DNA from: Chryseobacterium sp. JUb7
GTDB lineage: Bacteria > Bacteroidota > Bacteroidia > Flavobacteriales > Weeksellaceae
Assembly (NCBI RefSeq): GCF_024806495.1
Contig: NZ_JANUFF010000003.1
Span: forward strand, 398,015-462,014
Direction: 5' to 3'
Length of the DNA: 64,000 nt
Positions 43,393-52,690 of this stretch are shown here, one piece after another (positions within the stretch are counted from its first letter, which is position 1; every line of letters begins with the position of its first letter). The notes below the pieces were generated by a model. The model worked only from the letters and a program-made list of their open reading frames with translations. It did no database searches and was not told where the DNA came from. Made by a program: the position numbers and the translations under genes.

Positions 43393-45834
43393 ATGAAAAA
43401 ACTAAGCATATCTGTATTATTGCTTGGAGCGGTTTTCGTATCGGCTCAGGAACAGGAAAAAGAAAAACAAATTGAAGATGTAGTCATTGTCGGTAACCGA
43501 AATGTTAAAAGAACAAAACTGGAAACTCCTGTTCCGGTAGATGTCATCAATATTGAAAAAATTCAGCAGTCTGCACCACAGACAACGGTTCAGGATCTCT
43601 TAAATTATGTCATTCCATCCTTTAATTCTGTCAGACAATCGGCTTCTGACGGCACCGAACATATTGATCCGGTGACGCTGCGAGGGATGGGTCCCGATCA
43701 GGTTTTAGTTCTGGTCAATGGTAAAAGACGCCATACGACTTCATTAGTCAATTATCAGAATACTGTAGGAAATGGATCTGTAGGAACGGATTTAAGCACT
43801 ATTCCTGTGATTGCGATCGACAGGATAGAGGTTTTGAGAGACGGAGCTGCAGCTCAATATGGTTCTGATGCTATTGCCGGAGTTATTAACATTATTCTTA
43901 AAAAAAATATAGGCGCTTCTGCCAGCCTCAATTATGGAATTACAGGGAGAAATGATGGTGAAACTTATCAGGGAGGTGTTAACTACGGAGCTTCATTAGG
44001 AAAAGATAAAAGTTATATCAACCTTTCTCTTCAGCTGAACTACCGTGGAAAAACAACAAGAACCCAGAACCATAACCTGGATATTTACGGAGATAATTTT
44101 GCATATGATTTTGCGGATAATCCGGATAAAGCACGAGCTGATGATGATGCTTTGATTGCTCAAAACGGGTTAACGCGGGATGATTTTAATTTCCAGATCG
44201 GAGATGCCCAGATAAAGCAGGCTCAGTTATTTTTTAATTCAGAATATCCTGTCAATGATCAGTTCAAAATCTACTCTTTCGGAGGTTTCAGTATAAAAGA
44301 AGGACAGGGTTTCGGATTCAGAAGGCTTCCTAATGAAAAATCAAATATTGTAGAATCCATTTATCCAAATGGGTTTCAACCTACTTTAGGCTCTAAGGTG
44401 TATGATTTTTCTTATGCTGTAGGAGCGAAATATGATGTTAATAACTGGCTGTTTGATTTAAGCAATACTTTTGGAAGCAATACCTTCAATTATGATGTAA
44501 GTAATACCGTGAATGCTTCATTAGGTTCAAAGTCTCCGACAAGTTTCTATGCCGGTGCCCATAATTTCCTTCAGAATACAATTAATCTTGATGTGTCTAA
44601 GAACCTTAATAAGTTTAATATTGCTTTTGGTGGTGAATTCAGATTTGAACAATATGAAATCAAAGCAGGAGAAGAAGCTTCCTATGCGAGATATGATGTG
44701 AACGGTAATATAGCGGTGCCGGGAGCTACAGTAGAAGGCAATGGTGGTGCTCAGTCTTTCATTGGTTTTTCGCCAGAGAATGCTTTGAGAAAATCCAGAA
44801 ATTCGACAGCGGTGTATGCAGATGTTTCTTATGATTTAGATAAAAAGTTGAATATCGATGCCGCCGCAAGATTTGAAAATTATTCAGATTTTGGAAGTAC
44901 ACTGAACGGAAAGCTGGCTATCAGATATGAATTTCTGAAAAATTATGCTATTCGTGGTTCTGTGGGAACTGGTTTCAGGGCACCTTCCTTGCAACAGCAA
45001 TATTTTAATAATTCTTATGCTGACATTGCTACAGACGGAAATGGGATTGTTACAAAAGGGATTTTTACCAATGATAGTAAAGCCGCTCAGGTTCTTGGTT
45101 TTGATAAATTAAAACAGGAGACGTCTGTCAACGGAAGTGTAGGATTTACTTTAAAACCTGCAAAAGGATTATTTATAACTTTAGATGGATATTTGATTAA
45201 AGTGAAAGATCGAATTGTCATCACAAGTAATATTACTGATGACCGATTAAAAAATCCGGATATTGTAGGTGTTGGAAATGAAGTTGAAAGCGCAAGGTTT
45301 TTTGCCAATGCTATTGATACAGAGACAAAAGGAGTAGATCTTGTAGTTTCTTACGACTGGAAATTAGGAAAAGGAAACTTAAATGTGAACCTTGCCGGAA
45401 ATTATACGGAAACAAAAATTACGGATTTCCATTTTCCCGCAAACTTACAGACGCCTCAGGAAGAGTTTTTCGGACCGGACCAGGTCAATATAATCGAAAC
45501 ATTATCTCCGAAAACAAAAGCGACATTAGGTCTGAATTATGGAATCGGGAAATTTAATTTTCTGGTAAGAAATACATATTTTGGAAAAGTGACGAGGGAT
45601 GGATATCCGTTTGGCGGAGTTCAGGAATTTGCTCCCAAAGTGGTAACGGATGTAAGTGTAGGGTATAATCTTACAAAAAATGTTAACTTGACCGTCGGAG
45701 CAAATAATGTGTTCGATGTATTTCCGGATTTACAGATTTATGAAAATTCATATTATGGAGTATTTAAATATGCGCCAGTTCAGATGGGAACATTGGGAAG
45801 TTATTTCTTCGGAAGACTTAATTTTAATTTTTAG
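43393..45834 (+). CDS. TonB-dependent receptor under SAM-I riboswitch
   Basis: 813 residues. Signal peptide KLSISVLLLGAVFVSAQ. The plug domain has IEDVVIVGNRNVKRTKLETPVPVDVINIEKIQQ and DPVTLRGMGPDQVLVLVNGKRRH followed by IEVLRDGAAAQYGSDAIAGVINIILKK, the standard TonB plug end; the rest is beta-barrel with a TonB_dep_Rec ending PVQMGTLGSYFFGRLNFNF (terminal Phe). No carboxypeptidase-regulatory-like N-terminal extension, so it is not a SusC-type nutrient receptor. Sitting downstream of a SAM-I riboswitch suggests it imports methionine or a related sulphur compound; cargo is inferred. An amino-acid permease follows 92 bases later. Confidence 0.85.
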   Translation: MKKLSISVLLLGAVFVSAQEQEKEKQIEDVVIVGNRNVKRTKLETPVPVDVINIEKIQQSAPQTTVQDLLNYVIPSFNSVRQSASDGTEHIDPVTLRGMGPDQVLVLVNGKRRHTTSLVNYQNTVGNGSVGTDLSTIPVIAIDRIEVLRDGAAAQYGSDAIAGVINIILKKNIGASASLNYGITGRNDGETYQGGVNYGASLGKDKSYINLSLQLNYRGKTTRTQNHNLDIYGDNFAYDFADNPDKARADDDALIAQNGLTRDDFNFQIGDAQIKQAQLFFNSEYPVNDQFKIYSFGGFSIKEGQGFGFRRLPNEKSNIVESIYPNGFQPTLGSKVYDFSYAVGAKYDVNNWLFDLSNTFGSNTFNYDVSNTVNASLGSKSPTSFYAGAHNFLQNTINLDVSKNLNKFNIAFGGEFRFEQYEIKAGEEASYARYDVNGNIAVPGATVEGNGGAQSFIGFSPENALRKSRNSTAVYADVSYDLDKKLNIDAAARFENYSDFGSTLNGKLAIRYEFLKNYAIRGSVGTGFRAPSLQQQYFNNSYADIATDGNGIVTKGIFTNDSKAAQVLGFDKLKQETSVNGSVGFTLKPAKGLFITLDGYLIKVKDRIVITSNITDDRLKNPDIVGVGNEVESARFFANAIDTETKGVDLVVSYDWKLGKGNLNVNLAGNYTETKITDFHFPANLQTPQEEFFGPDQVNIIETLSPKTKATLGLNYGIGKFNFLVRNTYFGKVTRDGYPFGGVQEFAPKVVTDVSVGYNLTKNVNLTVGANNVFDVFPDLQIYENSYYGVFKYAPVQMGTLGSYFFGRLNFNF

Positions 45835-45926
45835 TAAAGCTGAATGATGATCAATAAAATTTTTGAAAACATAATGATCCGAATGCGCGTTTCGATGCCT
45901 CATTTTTTATTTTTAAAATCTGAATA

Positions 45927-47225
45927 ATGAGTGCGCCTTCACATCAGATCGGCTGGAAAACTGCCGTTGCTATTGTTGTTTCGAGTATGATTGGTACCGG
46001 AATTTTTACGACCTTAGGATTTCAGCTGGTAGATATTACAAACACCTACAGTATATTTTTACTCTGGATTATTGGTGGGATGTTGGCCTTATTTGGTGCT
46101 TTTTGTTATGCCGAATTGGGCTCTCATTTTAAAGGTAACGGAGGCGATTATCTTTATTTAAAAGAAACATACCATCCTATTCTGGGCTATCTGGTCAGTT
46201 GGGTTTCTCTGATTATCGGCTTTTCGTCTCCAGTAGCTTTGGCTGCGCTGGCAATGTCGAAATATCTTTCTGTTTTTGATTATACTTTCGGAACAGGCTT
46301 TTCGATAGCGATTATTATTTTGGTATCGATGTCTTTGTCGTTTAGCTTAAAATCATCGAGTAAATTTCATAATTTTTTCACCTTTATCAAAGTCGCTTTT
46401 GTTATCGTCCTGATTATTTTGGGAGTTGTGCTTTCAGGTCCTGAAACGGGAAACAGTCTTAGTTTTGGAGAAGGCTGGCAGAAAGAAATGATGCTGCCGG
46501 CGTTTGCTACTTCATTGGTTTTTGTGACCTATTCTTATACGGGATGGAACTCAGCTTCTTATATTGCAGGGGAAATTAAAGACGTTCAGAAAAACTTGCC
46601 GAAATCTTTAATTATAGGAACTGTTTTTGTGACGGTTTGCTATGTTTTAATTAACTATATTATGCTAAAACATGCGTCTCTGGATCAGCTGGTCGGCAAA
46701 GAAGACGTGATGGACAAAGCAGCTAATAATATGCTTGGACTAAGCTTTGGAAAGGTGGTGAATATTTTTATTGCATTGCAGCTGGTGGCAACGATCAGCG
46801 GATATTTATGGGTAGGTTCGAGACTTACTCAGGCTTTTGCAAAAGAAAATCATCTGTGGAAAACGTTGTCTGTTAATAACAAAAAAGGAATTCCGGTACG
46901 TGCTATTTTTGCCCATACCGTCATTGCTATCTTAATTATTCTTACCGGGACTTTTAAAGAAATTTTTGTATATACTGCTTTTTTATTACAGCTGTTTGCG
47001 AGTCTTTCAGTATCTACGGTTTTCTTTCTGAAAAAGAAAGACCGGAAGATTTTTAAGTCGGATCTGTTTTATATTTTCCCTACGGTTTTCTTATTGTTCA
47101 GTATTTACATATTGTATTTTACATTTATTCATAATCCCAGAGAAAGTGTTATCGGGCTCGGAATTGTAGCGTTTGGAATTGTTCTGTACCTGATTGATAA
47201 AAGACTTTCTAAGCCTGAATCTTAA
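45927..47225 (+). CDS. APC-superfamily amino-acid permease
   Basis: 432 residues with about 12 membrane spans. The N-terminal APC hallmark is seen: TAVAIVVSSMIGTGIFTTLGFQ (residues about 12-33, G-x-G-I-F substrate loop) and SYTGWNSASYIAGEIKDVQKNLPKSLI (about 205-232), the consensus of the amino-acid/polyamine/organocation family. It is oriented with the SAM-riboswitch receptor and separated by a 92-base gap without a terminator, so co-regulation is plausible; its substrate would then be methionine or a related amino acid. The substrate cannot be read from the sequence alone. Confidence 0.82.
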   Translation: MSAPSHQIGWKTAVAIVVSSMIGTGIFTTLGFQLVDITNTYSIFLLWIIGGMLALFGAFCYAELGSHFKGNGGDYLYLKETYHPILGYLVSWVSLIIGFSSPVALAALAMSKYLSVFDYTFGTGFSIAIIILVSMSLSFSLKSSSKFHNFFTFIKVAFVIVLIILGVVLSGPETGNSLSFGEGWQKEMMLPAFATSLVFVTYSYTGWNSASYIAGEIKDVQKNLPKSLIIGTVFVTVCYVLINYIMLKHASLDQLVGKEDVMDKAANNMLGLSFGKVVNIFIALQLVATISGYLWVGSRLTQAFAKENHLWKTLSVNNKKGIPVRAIFAHTVIAILIILTGTFKEIFVYTAFLLQLFASLSVSTVFFLKKKDRKIFKSDLFYIFPTVFLLFSIYILYFTFIHNPRESVIGLGIVAFGIVLYLIDKRLSKPES

Positions 47226-47425
47226 TCTTCTTTAATATTCATTGTGCTCAGAGTATCTCTAAACAAATACTTTTACGAAAGAAAACCAACACCGATAGTT
47301 TAAAAAAATTAGCCTGAAAATATTCTTTATTATGCTTTAGAATCCGGATTATCGACCTGTGATCTGTATTCGGAATAATAAACTGCGAAATTTGTAACTA
47401 AAGAATAATGTAATGAGATGGGTTA

Positions 47426-47456
47426 TTGAGTTTTGAATTAATTATTCTTATCTTTG
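47426..47456 (+). promoter_or_regulatory. Promoter of prfA
   Basis: TTG at 47426-47428, 20-base spacer, TATCTTTG at 47449-47456 followed by CA; 19 bases before the prfA ATG. The 250-base gap 47226-47475 otherwise holds no gene. Confidence 0.6.
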
Positions 47457-47475
47457 CAGCCACAAAAATTCCATA

Positions 47476-48561
47476 ATGTCTAAATCATTAATTCCAAAAC
47501 TAGAAGCTATAAAACAAAGATATAATGAGGTGGCAGACCTTATTATTCAGCCTGATATCATTTCAGATCAGAAAAGATATTCTTCTCTGAACAAAGAATA
47601 TAGCGATTTGGGAAAAATTGTAAGAGTATACGATCAATATAAAGGAGCTTTGGATACGATCGAAGAATCTGATGAAATCATTGCTGATGGTTCAGATAAA
47701 GATTTTGTTGAATTGGCAAAAATCGAAAAAAACGAAGCTTTAGATAAAATTCCGGGACTGGAAGATGAGCTAAAAGTGTTATTAATTCCGAAAGATCCTG
47801 CTGATGATAAAAACGTCATCGTAGAATTACGTGCCGGAACTGGTGGTGATGAGGCTGCTATTTTCGTAGAAGATGTTTACAGAATGTACACCATGTATTT
47901 CAAAACGAAAGGCTGGAGACATGAAGTGACAGATTCCAACGAAGCAGCTAAAGGCTACAAAGAATTAATCATGAAGGTGGAAGGTGAAGGCGTATACGGA
48001 ATCATGAAATTCGAATCCGGAGTTCACCGTGTACAGCGTGTTCCTGAAACAGAGTCTCAAGGTAGAGTTCACACTTCTGCCATTACAATTGCCGTTTTAC
48101 CGGAAGCTGAGGAAGTAGATTTTGAACTGAATCCTGCAGATATTGAAATGCAGACTTCGCGTTCAGGTGGAGCCGGAGGTCAGAACGTTAACAAGGTTGA
48201 AACGAAAGTACAGCTTACCCACAAGCCTTCAGGAATGGTAGTGGTTTGTCAGCAGGCACGTTCCCAGCTGGCTAACCGTGAACTGGCAATGGAAATGCTG
48301 AGAACAAAATTGTATGATATAGAACTGCAAAAAGTTCAGGGCGATATTGCCGCACAGCGTAAATCTATGGTATCTACCGGTGACCGTTCTGCAAAGATTA
48401 AAACCTACAATTATCCTCAGGGAAGGGTAACCGATCACAGGATCAATAAATCAATGTACAACCTCGATGCCTATATGAATGGTGATATCTCCGAAATGAT
48501 CGATGCCGTGATCATGGCTGAGAATGCCGAGAAGATGAAAGGTGAGGAAGATAACTACTAA
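47476..48561 (+). CDS. prfA: Peptide chain release factor 1
   Basis: 361 residues, usual for RF1, which reads UAA and UAG. The GGQ loop is seen as [24 protein letters not shown] (about residues 228-253). The codon-reading tripeptide is [16 protein letters not shown] (P-E-T at about 186-188 where E. coli has P-A-T), which is RF1-type, since RF2 has S-P-F. N-terminal helical domain 1 is intact. ATG at 47476 follows a good promoter. A terminator ends the unit. Confidence 0.95.
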   Translation: MSKSLIPKLEAIKQRYNEVADLIIQPDIISDQKRYSSLNKEYSDLGKIVRVYDQYKGALDTIEESDEIIADGSDKDFVELAKIEKNEALDKIPGLEDELKVLLIPKDPADDKNVIVELRAGTGGDEAAIFVEDVYRMYTMYFKTKGWRHEVTDSNEAAKGYKELIMKVEGEGVYGIMKFESGVHRVQRVPETESQGRVHTSAITIAVLPEAEEVDFELNPADIEMQTSRSGGAGGQNVNKVETKVQLTHKPSGMVVVCQQARSQLANRELAMEMLRTKLYDIELQKVQGDIAAQRKSMVSTGDRSAKIKTYNYPQGRVTDHRINKSMYNLDAYMNGDISEMIDAVIMAENAEKMKGEEDNY

Positions 48562-48580
48562 TACGAATCTAAAATAAATC

Positions 48581-48608
48581 AAGCTCTTGTGAATCAAGGG
48601 CTTTTTTT
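48581..48608 (+). terminator. Intrinsic terminator of prfA
   Basis: Stem AAGCTCTTG (48581-48589) / CAAGGGCTT (48595-48603, one G-U) and a T-run. Confidence 0.85.
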
Positions 48609-48648
48609 GGCGATAAAAACTATGGAAATGTAACAATTTTTTTAAACT

Positions 48649-49326
48649 ATGGGACGAATTAAAAGTATGCTGTTTTTGATGCTAATTTTTTGTGTTGAAA
48701 ACCTAAATGCACAATCAACTGTTTTAAAACCTGAAAAAGTATTCGGTTTATACTTTAATACTTTCGTGAAGCATGATGAAACTTCTCTTGGAGAGCTTAA
48801 TGGCTATCTGAAAAACTTTGTTGAGGCTGACGCTGTTTACAATAATAACATAAAAGCAACTTATGAGCAGGAAATAACAAGCTTAACGAATCTTTTCCTT
48901 TCCGGATTTTCTGAAAATATCGGGAAAGAATGCAGCGAGGATGTTAAAAATTATTTTACGGCTTTATTCGACCGTTTTAAAACAGCCAGCTATACCATAA
49001 AAAATATTGAGACCATGAGAAATGATTATTCTCAGAGTCAGGATGTGTCGGAAGTATTTTATGATGTTGTGATTAAAATTCCGGGTAAAGTTTCTGTCAT
49101 AGATTTTAAAAACGGAAAAAAAATTAATGCCAAAGAATTAAAAAGTTATTTAAAAAATTTGACGAAAGAGCTTTTGAACGCCAATAAAGAAGTATCTTTT
49201 GGAGAAAAGTTTAATTTATACCAGATTTACAAAGGAAATAATGTTTTTTACTGGAATGGAGGCCCTCAGGAGCTTTTGTGGAAATTGAATAATTTTTATT
49301 TTAAAAATATTAACTCGGGTAATTAA
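48649..49326 (+). CDS. Secreted protein of unknown function
   Basis: 225 residues with signal peptide KSMLFLMLIFCVENLNAQ. The mature part is mixed alpha and beta with no known domain: FGLYFNTFVKHDETSLGELNGYLKN, KECSEDVKNYFTALFDRFKTASYTIKN, YDVVIKIPGKVSVIDF. Single-gene unit between terminators. The fold of two similar halves cannot be excluded. I recognise no family. Confidence 0.6.
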   Translation: MGRIKSMLFLMLIFCVENLNAQSTVLKPEKVFGLYFNTFVKHDETSLGELNGYLKNFVEADAVYNNNIKATYEQEITSLTNLFLSGFSENIGKECSEDVKNYFTALFDRFKTASYTIKNIETMRNDYSQSQDVSEVFYDVVIKIPGKVSVIDFKNGKKINAKELKSYLKNLTKELLNANKEVSFGEKFNLYQIYKGNNVFYWNGGPQELLWKLNNFYFKNINSGN

Positions 49327-49344
49327 TTATTTTATAAAAAACTA

Positions 49345-49372
49345 TGAAGCAGCCAATATTGGCTTCTTTTTT
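49345..49372 (+). terminator. Intrinsic terminator
   Basis: GAAGC and CCA pair with TGG and CTTC around AATAT, a hairpin with a small bulge, then eight T. Confidence 0.65.
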
Positions 49373-49508
49373 TGATCTAAATTCGAATCTATGTTTCGGT
49401 TATATCCTTTCTGAAAATAATGTTTTGTTTTAAGCTTTATATTTTTGAATGAAAAGCCTTTTTTTTATTTAACACAGATTACGTATTTTTGATAAAATCG
49501 AATTTGAT

Positions 49509-51620
49509 ATGAACTTTAAACCGATCTTGTTAACAGCCGGGGTTTTATTCTCGGCATCATTTTACTCTCAAAAGATGAATTATCCTAAACCTTTAAAAGG
49601 AAATCAGACAGATACTTATTTCGGAACTGCGGTGGCGGACCCGTTCAGAGATCTGGAAAACGATTCTGAAGCTACCAAAAAGTGGGTGGATGAAGAAGTA
49701 GCGTTTACGCAGAACTATCTTTCAAAAATACCTTTCAGAGATCAGATCAAAAAACAATTGACAGATATCTGGAATTATGAAAAAATTTCAGCTCCTTTCA
49801 AAGAAGGGGATTATACGTATTATTATAAGAACAACGGTCTTCAGGCTCAGTCTGTTTTATACAGAACCCATAACAAAACAAAAGCAACAGAAGTTTTCCT
49901 GGATCCCAATAAGTTTTCGGAAAAAGGAACGACTTCTTTAGCCAACCTGTCTTTCAATAAAAAAGGAAATCTGGCAGCTTATTCTATCTCAGAAGGAGGT
50001 AGCGACTGGAATAAGATTATCATCATCGACGCAGTTTCAAAAAAACAGATCGACGAAACTATAATTGATGTAAAATTCAGCGGAATTTCCTGGCAGGGAG
50101 ATGACGGTTTCTACTATTCAAGCTACGACAAGCCAAAAGAAGGAACTGTACTTTCCGGAATGACAGATAAGCACAAAGTGTATTACCACAAACTGGGAAC
50201 GAAGCAGTCTGAAGATAAATTAATTTTCGGAGGTGAAAAAACACCGAGAAGATATTTAGGGGCTGGTGTTACAGAAGATCAGAGATATTTAATTATTTCT
50301 GCAGCAAATGCTACCAACGGAAATGAATTGTACATTAAAGATTTAAAAAACGGAGGTGACTTTGTTCAGATCAACAAAGGTTTTGATATCAACGCCCATA
50401 TTGTAGATACAGAAGGTGATGATATCTTCATCTACACAGATAAAGACGCTCCAAACGGACGTCTGGTAAAAACAACGATTAAAAACCCGGCTCCGGAAAC
50501 CTGGAAAAATGTAATTCCTGAAACTGCAAACGTATTGTCTGTTTCTTCAGGAGGCGGATCTTTCTTTGCGACCTATATGGTTGACGCTATCGATCAGGTT
50601 AAACAATATGATAAATCCGGAAAACTGATCAGAGATATTGCTCTTCCCGGAAAAGGAAATGTCGGTGGTTTCGGTGGTAAAGAAGAAGAAAAAGATCTTT
50701 ATTTCTCTTTCAGTAATTATATCATGCCGGGAACGACTTATAAATTTAATGTAGACTCGGGAAAATCAGAAGTATACCAAAAACCAAAAGTAAAATTCAA
50801 TCCTGAAGATTATGTTTCAGAACAGGTATTTTACACTTCAAAAGACGGAACAAAAGTTCCTATGATGATCAATTATAAGAAAGGAACAAAACTTGACGGG
50901 AAGAACCCTACGATTCTTTATGCCTATGGAGGTTTTAATGTAAGTTTACAGCCAGGTTTCTCTGTTACCAATGCCATCTGGATGGAAAATGGCGGTATAT
51001 ATGCCGTTCCAAACATTCGTGGAGGTGGAGAATATGGTAAAAAATGGTATGATGCAGGAACGAAGCTTCAGAAGAAAAATGTGTTTAATGATTTCATTGC
51101 TGCAGGAGAATATCTACAGAGCAAAGGATACACTTCTAAAGATTATATGGCTATTTCGGGAGGTTCAAACGGGGGTCTTCTGGTAGGAGCAACCATGACG
51201 ATGCGTCCTGATTTGGCAAGAGTGGCATTCCCGGCAGTGGGTGTATTGGATATGTTGAGATACAATAAGTTTACTGCAGGTGCAGGATGGGCATATGATT
51301 ACGGAACAGCTGAAGACAGCAAAGAAATGTTTGAATACTTAAAATCTTACTCACCTTTGCACAATGTAAAAAAAGGAACTTGCTATCCTTCAACTATGGT
51401 GACGACAAGTGATCATGATGACAGAGTAGTTCCTGCGCATTCATTCAAATTCGGTGCAGAATTGCAGGAAAAACAAAGCTGTGATAAACCTGTATTGCTG
51501 AGAATTGAAAAAAATGCAGGACATGGAGCAGGAAGATCAACCGAACAGGTTATTGGTGAAAGTGCCGATAAATTATCTTTCGCTTTATACGAAATGGGAA
51601 TTAAGAAATTAGGTAAATAA
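49509..51620 (+). CDS. Secreted prolyl oligopeptidase (S9A)
   Basis: 703 residues. Signal peptide ILLTAGVLFSASFYSQ. A seven-bladed propeller (about residues 60-420) precedes the catalytic alpha/beta-hydrolase domain: ISGGSNGGLLVGATMTMRPDLARVAFP with the active-site Ser about residue 555, TTSDHDDRVVPAHSFKF with the Asp (about 637), and KNAGHGAGRSTEQV with the His (about 675). Cleaves short peptides after proline. Periplasmic or surface form; the family is common in Flavobacteriia (the Flavobacterium meningosepticum enzyme is the classic). Confidence 0.92.
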   Translation: MNFKPILLTAGVLFSASFYSQKMNYPKPLKGNQTDTYFGTAVADPFRDLENDSEATKKWVDEEVAFTQNYLSKIPFRDQIKKQLTDIWNYEKISAPFKEGDYTYYYKNNGLQAQSVLYRTHNKTKATEVFLDPNKFSEKGTTSLANLSFNKKGNLAAYSISEGGSDWNKIIIIDAVSKKQIDETIIDVKFSGISWQGDDGFYYSSYDKPKEGTVLSGMTDKHKVYYHKLGTKQSEDKLIFGGEKTPRRYLGAGVTEDQRYLIISAANATNGNELYIKDLKNGGDFVQINKGFDINAHIVDTEGDDIFIYTDKDAPNGRLVKTTIKNPAPETWKNVIPETANVLSVSSGGGSFFATYMVDAIDQVKQYDKSGKLIRDIALPGKGNVGGFGGKEEEKDLYFSFSNYIMPGTTYKFNVDSGKSEVYQKPKVKFNPEDYVSEQVFYTSKDGTKVPMMINYKKGTKLDGKNPTILYAYGGFNVSLQPGFSVTNAIWMENGGIYAVPNIRGGGEYGKKWYDAGTKLQKKNVFNDFIAAGEYLQSKGYTSKDYMAISGGSNGGLLVGATMTMRPDLARVAFPAVGVLDMLRYNKFTAGAGWAYDYGTAEDSKEMFEYLKSYSPLHNVKKGTCYPSTMVTTSDHDDRVVPAHSFKFGAELQEKQSCDKPVLLRIEKNAGHGAGRSTEQVIGESADKLSFALYEMGIKKLGK

Positions 51621-51642
51621 TATTTAAATATCTTTTAAATAC

Positions 51643-51677
51643 AAAGAGGCAGCTTTTTTTGGCTGCCTCTTTTTTTA
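51643..51677 (+). terminator. Intrinsic terminator of the prolyl oligopeptidase gene
   Basis: AAAGAGGCAGC (51643-51653) / GCTGCCTCTTT (51662-51672), then eight T; strong. Confidence 0.9.
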
Positions 51678-51691
51678 TTTTTAAATGTGAA

Positions 51692-52468
51692 TTAATTCTT
51701 TGTAAACTTCGAACTCAATTCTCCTATTTTGTAAATATAAATTCCTTTTGGAAGACTTTCAACGTCAATAGAGATTTTAGAATCTGATACCGAAAAAGAC
51801 TGAGCCGAAACCAGTTTTCCGGTGATGTCATAAACCTGTACCTTATTGGCTCCGTTTCCGGGATTCATAATGTGTAATATTTTGCTGGTGGGAACAGGAA
51901 ATGCCGACAACTTACTTGCTGCCTGGATTTCTTTTGCGGCTAATACAGAGGTTGGCAATACATACACATCAGACTGCAAAACAGGATTAAGACCAAGGGT
52001 ATTGCTATAAACGATTATTTTATTAATATTGGTTACCGAATCATGGAAAATTTCAAAATTTAGTCCATAAGGTAAAGTCGAATTTTGATGGAAATCTTTT
52101 AATAAATTTCCGTCTTCATCTATTAATAGTAGCTTTCTGTCCGGGTTTTGTGTGGGGCCATAAGCTTCTACCAGAAATTCGAACTTATTATCCGTATTGA
52201 AAACATGTTTTGAAATCGTCAGCAAATTATTCTCAGGATAAAAGATCATATTGTAATTGGCCGGAACGGGAACATTTACTGTTTTATAAAGGGAATAATC
52301 AGAATTATAAATTTTTAAGTTATTGTTATTTGATTTGGCAATATAGTAAGTTTCAGTTGATGTTATGTAAGGATATGCTTTTTCATTCGTAAATGTATGC
52401 TCCAGTGTAATTTGTCCAAAAACAAGATTGGCGGAAACTAATGCTGCAGAAAATAATAATTTTTTCAT
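51692..52468 (-). CDS. Secreted T9SS type A protein of unknown function
   Basis: 258 residues. Signal peptide KKLLFSAALVSANLVFGQ. The body is beta-rich with short strands (ITSTETYYIAKSNNNNLKIYNSDYSLYKTVNVPVPANYNMIFYPENN) and no enzyme motif. The last ~75 residues (LSAFPVPTSKILHIMNPGNGANKVQVYDITGKLVSAQSFSVSDSKISIDVESLPKGIYIYKIG) form a type A T9SS sorting domain. Convergent with the prolyl oligopeptidase. Its propeller-like strands resemble the repeat regions in other T9SS cargo, but no named domain was recognised. Confidence 0.75.
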   Translation of the reverse strand: MKKLLFSAALVSANLVFGQITLEHTFTNEKAYPYITSTETYYIAKSNNNNLKIYNSDYSLYKTVNVPVPANYNMIFYPENNLLTISKHVFNTDNKFEFLVEAYGPTQNPDRKLLLIDEDGNLLKDFHQNSTLPYGLNFEIFHDSVTNINKIIVYSNTLGLNPVLQSDVYVLPTSVLAAKEIQAASKLSAFPVPTSKILHIMNPGNGANKVQVYDITGKLVSAQSFSVSDSKISIDVESLPKGIYIYKIGELSSKFTKN

Positions 52469-52690
52469 GGTTTTTATTAATTAAGAATTAAATAAATCGA
52501 ATTCGCAAAAGTACTGAAATTTATATTGGGAAAAGAGCTGAAATGACTATTGGTAAATGCTTAATAATCGTTTTAAAAGAAATTTGATGAGCATTGATTA
52601 TGATTTAAAATGCACTTATTCATTAAATTATAAAGATGAATCTGTTATTTCAAAAATGCTTAATTTTAGCCATCTAATAAATCTGAAAGT

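Noticed and set aside
47476..48561. RF2 rather than RF1
   Set aside because: The codon-reading region is P-E-T and not S-P-F, there is no frameshift site, and the length fits RF1.
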